The notes beneath the pieces were generated by a model. That model saw nothing but the letters and a program-made list of their open reading frames with translations, was not told the DNA's origin and did not search any database. Shown here piece after piece: positions 9,214-18,465 of a DNA stretch of 33,944 bases (position 1 is the first letter of the stretch; the number at the start of each line of letters is the position of its first letter). This DNA comes from Mycoplasmatota bacterium (GTDB lineage: Bacteria; Bacillota_I; Bacilli_A; Izemoplasmatales; Hujiaoplasmataceae), in contig JAGLYJ010000003.1 in NCBI GenBank assembly GCA_023132365.1, forward strand, positions 1-33,944, in the 5' to 3' direction. A program made the translations under genes and the position numbers.

Positions 9214-9609
9214 TTAACGTTTACTGAATTGTGGTGCTCTACGCGCTTTTTTAAGACCATATTTATAACGTTCTTTAGCACGAGAATCTCTTGTAATTAA
9301 CCCAGCTGGTTTTAAGATTTTTCTGTATTCAGGATTGACTTCTAGTAAAGCTCTTGTAATCCCTAATCGGATTGCACCAGCTTGACCAATAATTCCGCCA
9401 CCATTTACGTTCACTGAAATATCAAATGTGTTTTCATTAGCCGTTAAAACTAAAGGCTGAGAAACATCTAATCTAGCTAAAGATGAAGGAATATATTCTT
9501 CAAATTTACGACCGTTAACAGTTATTACACCGTTACCTGGTCTAAGTATAACTCTTGCAACTGAAGATTTTCTTCTTCCAGTTCCGCGATACATTACTGA
9601 ATTAGCCAT
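9214..9609 (-). CDS. rpsI: 30S ribosomal protein S9
   Basis: [28 protein letters not shown]...[24 protein letters not shown]. Confidence 0.98.
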   Translation of the reverse strand: MANSVMYRGTGRRKSSVARVILRPGNGVITVNGRKFEEYIPSSLARLDVSQPLVLTANENTFDISVNVNGGGIIGQAGAIRLGITRALLEVNPEYRKILKPAGLITRDSRAKERYKYGLKKARRAPQFSKR

Positions 9610-9618
9610 TATATTCTC

Positions 9619-10053
9619 CTATCCTTTTAATTCCATTACAACAGGTTTTTGAGCACTATGTTTGTGATCTGGTCCTGCATAAACGAATAATTTTTTGTAC
9701 ATTTGATTTCCTAGTTTACCGCTAGGTAACATACCTTTAATTGCAAGTTCAACCATTCTTGTTGGTTTTTCTTGCATTAATACTTTTGCAGTTTTTTCTT
9801 TTAAACCACCAGGATATGTAGAATGAGTATAATACTTCTTCTTATTCCATTTGTCTCCTGTTAGTTCTATTTTGTCAGAATTAACTACAATTACATAATC
9901 TCCACAGTCCACATGCGGTGTGAATGTAGGTTTATGCTTTCCTCTTAGTATAGTAGCCACTTCTGTAGCTAATCTACCAAGTCTTTTCCCATCTGCGTTC
10001 ACAACAAACCATTCGCGTTTAATTGTGTTTTCATTTGCCATAAATGTTTTCAT
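9619..10053 (-). CDS. rplM: 50S ribosomal protein L13
   Basis: [59 protein letters not shown] upstream of ATG at 10053. Confidence 0.98.
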   Translation of the reverse strand: MKTFMANENTIKREWFVVNADGKRLGRLATEVATILRGKHKPTFTPHVDCGDYVIVVNSDKIELTGDKWNKKKYYTHSTYPGGLKEKTAKVLMQEKPTRMVELAIKGMLPSGKLGNQMYKKLFVYAGPDHKHSAQKPVVMELKG

Positions 10054-10072
10054 TTGTAACCTCCTATTATTT

Positions 10073-10112
10073 AAAAGGCTAGTGGGTTATAACTTTTTAA
10101 AAATGTACCTTA
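10073..10112 (-). ncRNA. Probable ribosomal protein L13 leader (cis-regulatory RNA)
   Basis: Minus-strand 5' UTR AAGGTACATTTTTAAAAAGTTATAACCCACTAGCCTTTT; AAGGTA can pair with TAGCCTT around a TTTTTAAAAA hairpin; directly between a strong promoter and rplM. Matched from memory to the Firmicutes L13 leader; not searched. Confidence 0.55.
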
Positions 10113-10115
10113 ATT

Positions 10116-10144
10116 ATCATATCATTTTACCCACCTTATGTCAA
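10116..10144 (-). promoter_or_regulatory. Promoter of rplM-rpsI
   Basis: Minus strand TTGACA (10139-10144), 17-nt spacer, TATGAT (10116-10121). Confidence 0.8.
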
Positions 10145-10172
10145 CAAATTTCGATTGACACTAAAATATTTT

Positions 10173-12128
10173 TTAACTAACTTTATCTCCCGGTTGTAAT
10201 TTGTTTGGAACCTCAATTACAAATAGGGTTTTTTCCTCAGTTTCACCGCAGAGAATCATGCCTTCAGATAACTCTCCTCTTAGTTTAACAGGTTTTAGAT
10301 TTGTAACTACTTGAACTAATTTATCAAGTAATTCTTCAGGTTTATAGTATTGAGCTATCCCAGAAACTATAGATCTAATTCTGTCCCCGGTATCTATCTT
10401 AAATACTAATAATTTTTTAGCGTTATCGTGTTTCTTTGCTTCAATGATTTTACCTACACGAATATCAATTTTAGTGAAGTCATCAAATTCAATTTCTGGC
10501 AACATTTTTATAACCTCTTTTTCACTTTTTTTATCTGAATCATCAGATTGCATAAGTTCTTTAATTACTTTAGTCTCTTTTTCTAAATCTAACCTTGGGA
10601 ACAAATGTTTTGGTTTTTTCACGACATCGTAAGTTAATTTAGTTCCAAATTCTATATTTGAAAAACCTCTAAAATCTTCTTCAACACCTAAAAATTCAAA
10701 TACATCTAAAGGCGCTGATAATAAAAACGGTAAATATAGAATGCTAATAACCCTTATGCTCTCCACTAGATGATACATAACAGATTCTAAAACAGGTTTT
10801 AAATCTTCGTTCTTAGCTAGCTCCCAAGGGAAAGTATCATCAATTAATTTATTTGTTCTTTTAACAAGTGCACTTATATCCTGTAAAGCATTTGAAAGTT
10901 TGAATTCATCCATATTTTTTTGATATTTAGAGAAAATGTCATTGGCTACTTTTTCTAAATCTTCTTCAAAAACTTTGTACTCATGATTATGATTTGTCTT
11001 TTTAACAGACCCATTAAAATATTTATTGACCATTGAAATACTTCTTGATACTAAGTTTCCATAGTCATTAACTAAATCAGTATTGATTCTTTTAACATAA
11101 TCTTCAGGAGTGAAAACTCCATCATTACCATAACCAATCTCTCTAACTATATAATATCTAAATGCATCTAATCCATATCGTTCAACAAGGTGTTCTGGGT
11201 AAATAACATTACCTTTAGATTTTGACATTTTACCGTCTTTCATCAAATACCAACCGTGTGCAAATAATCTAAATTTAATTGGAATATCTAATGCCATTAA
11301 CAAGATTGGCCAGTATATTGCATGGAATCTTAAAATGTCTTTTCCTACAACGTGAATGACTTCATCGCCGTTAATCCAGTATTTTTGATATAGATTATTA
11401 TCCTTTGAACCATATCCTAAAGATGTTATGTAATTACATACCGCATCAATCCAAACATACACAATATGTTTTGGGTTTGATTTAACTTTAATACCCCACG
11501 AAAAGGCTGTTCTAGAAACTGATAAATCTAGTAGTCCAGATTTAATAAATGAAATAACTTCATTTCTTCTTGTCTCAGGAACAATAAATTCTGGATTGTC
11601 TTCAATGTAATTAAGTAATCTATCTGAATATTTTGATAGTCTTAAAAAGTATGTTTCTTCCTTTAGTACATCGGTAGTTTTCCCGCAATCAGGACACTTA
11701 TCTCCATCTACTAGTTGTGTAGGTGTGAAATATGATTCGCAAGAGACACAATAGTTACCAGAGTACTCTCCTAGATATATATCATCATTCTTTAATAATT
11801 TTTCAAAAATTTCTTCTACCACAACTTTATGTCTAGTTTCTGTAGTTCTAATAAAGTCATCATTTGAAATCTCAAGTTGTTTCCATAAATCTTGAGCAAG
11901 CCCGGCCATATAATCCACATGCTCTTGTGGACTCTTATTATTAGCTATAGCTGCCTCTTCAATTTTTTGCCCATGCTCATCTGTACCAGTCAAAAACCTA
12001 GTATCATATCCTTTTAATTTCTTATATCTGATAATGCTATCGCATAAGCAAGTTGTATATGCTGAACCAATATGAAATTTACCACTAGGATAATAGATTG
12101 GTGTAGTTATATAAAATGTCTTATTCAT
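10173..12128 (-). CDS. metG: Methionyl-tRNA synthetase with C-terminal tRNA-binding domain
   Basis: FYITTPIYYPSGKFHIGSAYTT, Cys4 knuckle CVSCESYF...CPDCGK, KMSKSKGN, C-terminal IDIRVGKIIEAKKHDNAKKLLVFKID. Confidence 0.97.
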   Translation of the reverse strand: MNKTFYITTPIYYPSGKFHIGSAYTTCLCDSIIRYKKLKGYDTRFLTGTDEHGQKIEEAAIANNKSPQEHVDYMAGLAQDLWKQLEISNDDFIRTTETRHKVVVEEIFEKLLKNDDIYLGEYSGNYCVSCESYFTPTQLVDGDKCPDCGKTTDVLKEETYFLRLSKYSDRLLNYIEDNPEFIVPETRRNEVISFIKSGLLDLSVSRTAFSWGIKVKSNPKHIVYVWIDAVCNYITSLGYGSKDNNLYQKYWINGDEVIHVVGKDILRFHAIYWPILLMALDIPIKFRLFAHGWYLMKDGKMSKSKGNVIYPEHLVERYGLDAFRYYIVREIGYGNDGVFTPEDYVKRINTDLVNDYGNLVSRSISMVNKYFNGSVKKTNHNHEYKVFEEDLEKVANDIFSKYQKNMDEFKLSNALQDISALVKRTNKLIDDTFPWELAKNEDLKPVLESVMYHLVESIRVISILYLPFLLSAPLDVFEFLGVEEDFRGFSNIEFGTKLTYDVVKKPKHLFPRLDLEKETKVIKELMQSDDSDKKSEKEVIKMLPEIEFDDFTKIDIRVGKIIEAKKHDNAKKLLVFKIDTGDRIRSIVSGIAQYYKPEELLDKLVQVVTNLKPVKLRGELSEGMILCGETEEKTLFVIEVPNKLQPGDKVS

Positions 12129-12139
12129 CAGTTACTCCT

Positions 12140-12682
12140 TTAATAAACTATATTCTTTTTTAATTCTTCTACCGCTTTTTGATTAAATACTGCTTTAATT
12201 ATTTCAAATACGAAATCATAGATTACGCCTACTGATCTTCCAGTTATAAATATTCCATCTCTAACTGCAGAAGCTTCATTAACTCGTATTGCTTTTTTCA
12301 TTTCTCTTTCTGTTCCTGGAAAAGATATATATTTTCTAGAATCCATAATCCCCATTATACCAAAGACAGTTGGTGCAGCACAAATAGCCATCAACCATTT
12401 CTTTTGTTCATAAAATTCTAAAACTAATTTCTTAACGGTTTCAGTTTCTCTAAGGACAAAAGAGTGTGCTCCTCCAGGGATGAATAATCCATCATAGTCA
12501 GAAGCTTTAACTCGCTTCATCGGTTTATCTACTATAACCTGAACGCCTTGTGATCCAACAACTGTTTTTTTATTAAATACTGAAGCAATTTCAACTTTAA
12601 TCCCTGCTCTTCTAAGTAGCGCGATTGTTCCTAAGGCTTCCATATCTTCAAATCCGTCAGCTATTATGCTTAAAAACTTCAT
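12140..12682 (-). CDS. DJ-1/PfpI (ThiJ) family protein
   Basis: IIADGFEDMEALGTIALLRRAGIKVEIAS...GLFIPGGAHS...LMAICAAPTVFG nucleophile-elbow Cys. Confidence 0.9.
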   Translation of the reverse strand: MKFLSIIADGFEDMEALGTIALLRRAGIKVEIASVFNKKTVVGSQGVQVIVDKPMKRVKASDYDGLFIPGGAHSFVLRETETVKKLVLEFYEQKKWLMAICAAPTVFGIMGIMDSRKYISFPGTEREMKKAIRVNEASAVRDGIFITGRSVGVIYDFVFEIIKAVFNQKAVEELKKNIVY

Positions 12683-12688
12683 AAAACA

Positions 12689-13552
12689 TCACTCCTTATC
12701 TATTTTCTCATTTAGATATTGTTGATATATTTTGTTTTTAGGTATCCCTGTTAACTCTGAAACTTTTTTCATAGCTTCAGTTTTTTTAAGCCCGGATTCA
12801 ACAAAGAAATCCACTTGTTGAACTATATTCAAATCTGATTTAATTGTTTCTTGTTTATATCCTTCTACAATTAATACTAATTCTCCTTTTAGTTCAGGAA
12901 GTTCATTATATTCACTTAAGCGACCTCTAATGATTTCTTCATAAGCTTTTGTTATTTCTCTTGCGATTACAAAGTCTCTATCTCCAAAAGTATCATAGAT
13001 ATTTTTTAATGTTTGATTTATTCTATGAATTGCCTCATAAAATATCAAAGTTGATGTTTGATATTTTAGAGTATCTAATTCTTCTAATTTCTTATTTTGT
13101 TTTGAATCCAAAAATCCATAAAAGAGAAAAGGATGAGTTTTTATCCCTGACATAGTAAGTGCAGGTAATAATGCATTGGCTCCAGGTAAAGATACTACAT
13201 TGAAGCCACCTTCTATTACTTTCTTTACAAGGTCGTATCCAGGATCGCTTACTAAAGGCATACCTGCGTCGGAAACTAGTCCAACATTTAACCCTTCTTT
13301 CAAATCATCTAATACTATGTTTGCCTTCATGCTTGAATTATGTTCATGAAAACTAAACATTGGTTTTCTAATTTCAAAATGTGCTAATAGTTTTGAAGTT
13401 ACTCTAGTGTCTTCAGCATATATTTTATCTATTTCCTTTAAAATCCTTAATGCCCTAAGAGTAATATCTTCAAGATTTCCAATTGGTGTTGCTATAAGAT
13501 ATAAAGTGCTTTTATTCGATTGATAATTAAAATTTCTTAACAAAGTTATCAT
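12689..13552 (-). CDS. rsmI: 16S rRNA (cytidine(1402)-2'-O)-methyltransferase
   Basis: TLYLIATPIGNLEDITLRALRILKEIDKIYAEDTR, LVSDAGMPLVSDPGYDLV, SLPGANALLPAL. Confidence 0.96.
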   Translation of the reverse strand: MITLLRNFNYQSNKSTLYLIATPIGNLEDITLRALRILKEIDKIYAEDTRVTSKLLAHFEIRKPMFSFHEHNSSMKANIVLDDLKEGLNVGLVSDAGMPLVSDPGYDLVKKVIEGGFNVVSLPGANALLPALTMSGIKTHPFLFYGFLDSKQNKKLEELDTLKYQTSTLIFYEAIHRINQTLKNIYDTFGDRDFVIAREITKAYEEIIRGRLSEYNELPELKGELVLIVEGYKQETIKSDLNIVQQVDFFVESGLKKTEAMKKVSELTGIPKNKIYQQYLNEKIDKE

Positions 13553-14285
13553 CTCCTAAGTGAAATATTTCAAGCACCTCTTTGGTATATATTGTGTTTT
13601 CATCGTAAATCACAAGTGGTTTTTCTATTTTTATATCTCCAGTTTTGCCATTAGCTCTAGCATCTATTAATACCATCATTGCTTCTTTGGATATTTTCGT
13701 ATAAACGAATTTCATTCTTTTTATAACAAACCCGTGTTTATTCAGTAATATAATAATTTCATCAAGGCGGTTTGCTCGATGAATAAAATTAAGGGAGCCG
13801 CCACTTGTTATCATTTTTTTAGCTGAAGTGATAATTCCTTCCAAATCAATATATACTTCATGTCTTGAGATGGTAAATGAATCCAAATCATTTAAAAATG
13901 CATCATTATGATATTTAAAAAATGGTGGGTTAACTGTAATAATATCAAAAGTATTAGTTTCATAATCTTTATAGGATTCTAAAATATCTCTTTGATATAT
14001 TGTTATTTGGTTATCTAAATTATTTAATGATATACTCTTTTTAGCCAAATCAACTACATCTTTTTGAATATCAATTCCAATAATTGGCTTATTTGTTTTT
14101 AATGATAAATATAGTGGTATTGGAGCTAGTCCAGTGCCAAAATCAATGATTTTCTTGGCGCGAAGATTGATATTAACAAAATCAGCTAATAATAAAGAAT
14201 CCAAAGAAAATCGAAATAAATCTTTTCTTTGAATTATCTTTAGACCATCATAAGCTAGCAAATCATGGATTTCTTCTTTTATCAT
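13527..14285 (-). CDS. tRNA1(Val) (adenine(37)-N6)-methyltransferase-like (YabB/TrmN6 family)
   Basis: FRFSLDSLLLADFVN, IIDFGTGLAPIPL, ITVNPPFFK (NPPF N6-MTase motif); yabB-like synteny. Confidence 0.9.
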   Translation of the reverse strand: MIKEEIHDLLAYDGLKIIQRKDLFRFSLDSLLLADFVNINLRAKKIIDFGTGLAPIPLYLSLKTNKPIIGIDIQKDVVDLAKKSISLNNLDNQITIYQRDILESYKDYETNTFDIITVNPPFFKYHNDAFLNDLDSFTISRHEVYIDLEGIITSAKKMITSGGSLNFIHRANRLDEIIILLNKHGFVIKRMKFVYTKISKEAMMVLIDARANGKTGDIKIEKPLVIYDENTIYTKEVLEIFHLGDDNFVKKF

Positions 14286-14286
14286 T

Positions 14287-15144
14287 TTATTCCTCTAAAT
14301 TCAATAATTCTTTATCTGCAACATTTAAATCTTCTTTTGCAGCAGTTTCTCTAAATTCAATTTCTGATATATGGTACTTATGAAATGATCCCTTGATATT
14401 AACAGTTACTTGTTGAAGAACATAATTAATACTTGAAACATTCCCTTTGCCTTCTGGTGTTGATATATACGAATTCATCTTAGGCATTTTCTTTCTTAAA
14501 TCTTTATAATATTCATCTTCATAGGTAATACAGCAAAGTAATTTGCCACAGATTCCAGATATATTATTTGGGTTAAGTGATAGGTTTTGATTCTTTGCCA
14601 TTTTAATTGATACTGGTTGGAATTCATTCAAGAATTTAGTGCAGCAAGTTTGTCTACCACATGGACCAATTCCACCTAACACTTTAGCACCATCTCTTGT
14701 GCCAACTTGTCTAAGTTCAATTCTCACATGAAACTCATTAGCTAAATCTTTAACTAACTCTCTAAAATCTACTCTACCTTCGGCATTAAAATATATGATT
14801 AATTTTGTTCTATCTAATGTATACTCGCAGTTTAGCAACTTCATGTCTAAACTATGTTCCTTAATAAGTGCTTCAGTTTTTTTAAGAACGTAACCTTCTT
14901 TTTCTACATTCTCTTCGTATTTTTTAATATCATCAGGATAAGCGATTCTAACTATTGGTTTTAATGGAGAAACTAAATCTTCGTTCCCTATTTGCATTTT
15001 ATTTGAAACTACAAATCCAAGTTCAATTCCTCTTGCTGTTTCAACAACTACTTTATCTCCATTTTTTACATCAATATTTGCTGTATCAAAATAATATTTT
15101 TTTCCTAAACGATTAAACTGTATTGCCACTACAGTATGTTGCAT
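14287..15144 (-). CDS. ricT: PSP1-domain regulatory iron-sulfur protein RicT (YaaT)
   Basis: GGIGPCGRQTCCTKFLNEFQPVSIKMAKNQNLSLNPNNISGICGKLLCCITYE cysteine-rich PSP1 signature; next to holB. Confidence 0.94.
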   Translation of the reverse strand: MQHTVVAIQFNRLGKKYYFDTANIDVKNGDKVVVETARGIELGFVVSNKMQIGNEDLVSPLKPIVRIAYPDDIKKYEENVEKEGYVLKKTEALIKEHSLDMKLLNCEYTLDRTKLIIYFNAEGRVDFRELVKDLANEFHVRIELRQVGTRDGAKVLGGIGPCGRQTCCTKFLNEFQPVSIKMAKNQNLSLNPNNISGICGKLLCCITYEDEYYKDLRKKMPKMNSYISTPEGKGNVSSINYVLQQVTVNIKGSFHKYHISEIEFRETAAKEDLNVADKELLNLEE

Positions 15145-16144
15145 ATTTATAACCTCTTTCTAAGCAAGCAAGCATTTTATCAAATGCAAGTTTGTTGTTG
15201 ATATTATACTTCAATCTAGCTTTTAATCCAAGCATATTAGTAATGTTTTGCTCAATGTGTTTTTGTGCAATTTTATCTGCTAATTTTTTTATTGTTTCTA
15301 TTTCCTCTTCAAAACAGATACTATCTAAATGTCTAAGTTGATAATTTAAGATGTCCTTTTGATAGAAAATCATTAACATCAAAAAGAAATCGGTGATTTC
15401 TTGATCTTGAAATACATCTTGACTACTTTCCTTAAATAAAAGTATCGGTGATAAGTTTTTTACCAAAAATGAGTTGTGTATTTCTGTAACTAACTTAATA
15501 ATATTAATCATTTTAAAATCTTCAGCAAACTTAATTGCTGATCCCATATCAACTGTATATTCGCTAATAGAATTAGCTATATTTGCAGCTATACCTTGTT
15601 TGACAAGGTGCTCTTTAATAAGATTTCTATCTATTGGTTTAAAATGCAATATTTCTGCTCTCGATATAATTGTTTTCAATAAAGAGTTATAGTTTTCAGT
15701 AATTAAGATTTGATAGATATCCTGACCTGGTTCTTCCATTGTTTTAAGCAAAGTATTCGCTGATGTTAAATTTAGTTTCTCAGCTTCTTCGATTATATAT
15801 ATCCGCGGACCTTTTTCGATAGAAGCTTTTGAAAATTCTCTAATTAAATCTTTAATTTGTTCTTTTTTAATGACTTTCCCTTTAGGTTTAACATAGAATA
15901 GATTTGGGTGAGTTCGATTTTCAACCCTTCTACAATTATGACATTCATTACATGGATTAAAAGCATCAGAATTTGTGCATAGTAAAGATTTCGCATATAA
16001 GAATGCTGTACTTGTCTTTTTAGTTCCGTTTGGACCTTCAAAGATATAAGCGTGAGATATGCGATTCAATCTATAACTATTCTTGATTATCCTAGCTACA
16101 TCGTTCTGATATTTGCCTACTTCATCCCATGAATATACTGACAT
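15113..16144 (-). CDS. holB: DNA polymerase III subunit delta'
   Basis: YQNDVARIIKNSYRLNRISHAYIFEGPNGTKKTSTAFLYAKSLLC, Cys cluster CNECHNCRRVENRTHPNL, TLLKTMEEPG. Confidence 0.93.
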   Translation of the reverse strand: MSVYSWDEVGKYQNDVARIIKNSYRLNRISHAYIFEGPNGTKKTSTAFLYAKSLLCTNSDAFNPCNECHNCRRVENRTHPNLFYVKPKGKVIKKEQIKDLIREFSKASIEKGPRIYIIEEAEKLNLTSANTLLKTMEEPGQDIYQILITENYNSLLKTIISRAEILHFKPIDRNLIKEHLVKQGIAANIANSISEYTVDMGSAIKFAEDFKMINIIKLVTEIHNSFLVKNLSPILLFKESSQDVFQDQEITDFFLMLMIFYQKDILNYQLRHLDSICFEEEIETIKKLADKIAQKHIEQNITNMLGLKARLKYNINNKLAFDKMLACLERGYKYATYCSGNTV

Positions 16145-16155
16145 AATTTCCCTCT

Positions 16156-16779
16156 CTAAATTATTGTTTCAATTAAGTCTATTGCTTCTTTAGCTACTTT
16201 AGATATTGGTTGTTCTCCATTGATTCTTTTAATGCGTTTTGGATATATTTTAATAAGTTCCAAATATCCGTTATATACTTCTTTGTGAAACTCAAGTGAT
16301 TCTAAGTCTAATCTGTTTTTTTCTCTATCAGCCGTTGAAAAAACGCGATTTAAGCCCACTTCAGGTCTTACATCTACAAATATAGTTAAGTTAGGAAAAA
16401 CTGAGTCTATGGCGAACATATTGATGGCTAAAACCTCATCATACCCCAATTTTCTACCAAACCCTTGATATGCTAATGAGCTGTCAACATAGCGATCACA
16501 TAAAACAATTATCCCTGATTCTAAAGCCGGAATAATTTTCTGATTCAAATGTTGACTTCTAGAAGCTGCATATAACAAAGCTTCTGTTCTTGGATCCATT
16601 TCTGTATGTTCTACATCATGAATTACTTCTCTTATTTTCTCTGAAATTTTAATCCCACCTGGTTCTCTTGTTACCAAGGTCTTAAAACCTCTTTCTTTAT
16701 AATAGTTCTCTACTACCTTTATTACAGAAGTTTTGCCTGAACCATCGGGTCCTTCAAAACTTATAAATTTGCCCTTCAT
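16156..16779 (-). CDS. tmk: Thymidylate kinase
   Basis: MKGKFISFEGPDGSGKTSVI, TREPGG, CDRYVDSSLAYQGFGR. Confidence 0.97.
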   Translation of the reverse strand: MKGKFISFEGPDGSGKTSVIKVVENYYKERGFKTLVTREPGGIKISEKIREVIHDVEHTEMDPRTEALLYAASRSQHLNQKIIPALESGIIVLCDRYVDSSLAYQGFGRKLGYDEVLAINMFAIDSVFPNLTIFVDVRPEVGLNRVFSTADREKNRLDLESLEFHKEVYNGYLELIKIYPKRIKRINGEQPISKVAKEAIDLIETII

Positions 16780-16835
16780 ATTATCACCTGCTTTACCATT
16801 CTATTATCTCATAATTATGCTTTTTTTTAAATATA

Positions 16836-16868
16836 TTATTTTAATAAAATAAATTAGTATGTTACAAT
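16836..16868 (+). promoter_or_regulatory. Candidate extended -10 promoter of znuC-like gene with overlapping inverted repeat
   Basis: TGtTACAAT at 16860-16868; inverted repeat TTATTTTA-A-TAAAATAA at 16836-16852 covers the -35 area. AT-only, so weak evidence. Confidence 0.35.
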
Positions 16869-16889
16869 ATATTTAAAGGATGATGATAA

Positions 16890-17558
16890 ATGCAAATAGA
16901 TATTAGAAATTTGTCTTTCGCCTATGGCCACAAGACTATTATTAACGGATTATCTCACACAATTAACTCAGGTGATTATTTAGTAGTACAAGGAAAAAAT
17001 GGCTCTGGAAAATCAACATTAATTAAATGTCTGTTAGGTGTTAATTCTGTTAAAAACGGAATGATTTTTTTGGATAAACAAGACATAAACGCATTTAAAC
17101 ATTGGACAAAATTTGGATATGTAAGTCAAAATTCTGATGGCTTTAATTATGAATTTCCATTAACTGTTCAAGAACTACTTAGATTTTCTACAATCACTAA
17201 AAAATCCGAAAGCAATTATCTAAAATTATTAGATCAAATGAGCATCTTAGAAATTGTGAATGAAAATATAAATTCATTATCTGGCGGACAATTACAAAGA
17301 GTTTTTATTGTTAAAGCCATGTTAAATGATCCAGAAGTTTTAATTTTAGATGAACCAACAGCGTCTATCGATAAACAGAACTCAATATTTTTCTATAAGA
17401 CTGTTGATGAGCTTAATAAACTAGGTAAGACTATTATTTTAATTACTCATACAGATTCACTAGAGAATCTTAATTATACACATGTTCTTGATATGGCGAT
17501 TGACTTAACCACTACTATTTCTACTAAAGAAGAAATTGAAGGGGTTGATAAATCATGA
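16890..17558 (+). CDS. Metal (zinc/manganese) ABC transporter ATP-binding protein, ZnuC-like
   Basis: Walker A GKNGSGKST, LSGGQLQRVFIVKAM, LILDEPTASID; followed by ZnuB-like permease. Confidence 0.88.
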   Translation: MQIDIRNLSFAYGHKTIINGLSHTINSGDYLVVQGKNGSGKSTLIKCLLGVNSVKNGMIFLDKQDINAFKHWTKFGYVSQNSDGFNYEFPLTVQELLRFSTITKKSESNYLKLLDQMSILEIVNENINSLSGGQLQRVFIVKAMLNDPEVLILDEPTASIDKQNSIFFYKTVDELNKLGKTIILITHTDSLENLNYTHVLDMAIDLTTTISTKEEIEGVDKS

Positions 17559-18433
17559 TGATGTTGTCATTTTTAAATGATTTATTCCAACAAGATTTCA
17601 TGTTAAGAGCGTTATTCGCTGGAATGATATTAGGTGCAATGGCGCCTATTATTGGATCATTTGTAACAGTTAGGAGACTTTCATTTATCGCAGATACCTT
17701 AGGTCACTTTTCTCTTGTAGGTATTTCTGTCAGTTTATATATCTCCACTCTTGGTATTTCAATTTTCTTTGAGAAACCATTATACCTAGGAATTCTTTTC
17801 TCAGTAGTTGGTGGATTATTAATCGAACTGTTTAGAAGATCTTATAAGAACTATAAAGAAATATCCATGGTAATTGTAATAAGTTTAGGAGCTGCTTTAA
17901 GCGCAATTTTCTTTTCGCTAGCTAAGAAAACAGGATCTTTATATAACTATTTATTTGGTTCAATCTTAACAATCACAAATTATTATTTAATAATTATTCT
18001 AGTTACAGCTATTCTTGTTTCAATATTGTTTATCTTTTTTGGAAAACAGATTTCCGCTGTTAGTTTCGACGAAGCTAATGCTAAATTTTTAGGAGTTAAT
18101 GTTAGTTTGTTTCAAATTCTATTCATGGTCGTCCTATCTGTAGTAGTATCTGTTTTATTAGAATCTGCTGGTGTGCTTTTAATTTCATCAATGATGATTA
18201 TCCCAGTAGCGGCCGCTATGAGAATTGGTTGGAGTTTTAAATCTACATTAATTATTTCAGTTGTATTTTCTGAACTTTCTGTATTTTTTGGTCTATGGAT
18301 GGCTTACTCATTAACAATACCTTCAGGGGCTGCAATTGTATCAGCAAATATTATTATCTTACTAATAATTGCGATAGCAAAAAGAATAAGAACTAATAAA
18401 CAGATTGCTAAGCTTGATAAACTACAACAATAA
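17555..18433 (+). CDS. Metal ABC transporter permease, ZnuB/MntB family
   Basis: LRALFAGMILGAMAPIIGSFVTVRRLSFIADTLGHFSLVG...SAGVLLISSMMIIPVAAAM; overlaps znuC-like ORF by ATGA. Confidence 0.93.
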   Translation: MMMLSFLNDLFQQDFMLRALFAGMILGAMAPIIGSFVTVRRLSFIADTLGHFSLVGISVSLYISTLGISIFFEKPLYLGILFSVVGGLLIELFRRSYKNYKEISMVIVISLGAALSAIFFSLAKKTGSLYNYLFGSILTITNYYLIIILVTAILVSILFIFFGKQISAVSFDEANAKFLGVNVSLFQILFMVVLSVVVSVLLESAGVLLISSMMIIPVAAAMRIGWSFKSTLIISVVFSELSVFFGLWMAYSLTIPSGAAIVSANIIILLIIAIAKRIRTNKQIAKLDKLQQ

Positions 18434-18441
18434 AATAATTT

Positions 18442-18463
18442 AAAGCGCTGAAATCAGCGCTTT
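18442..18463. terminator. Bidirectional terminator between convergent znuB-like gene and truA
   Basis: aaagcgctga-aa-tcagcgcttt hairpin followed by a T run on + strand and preceded by A/T-rich sequence for the - strand. Confidence 0.8.
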
Positions 18464-18465
18464 TT

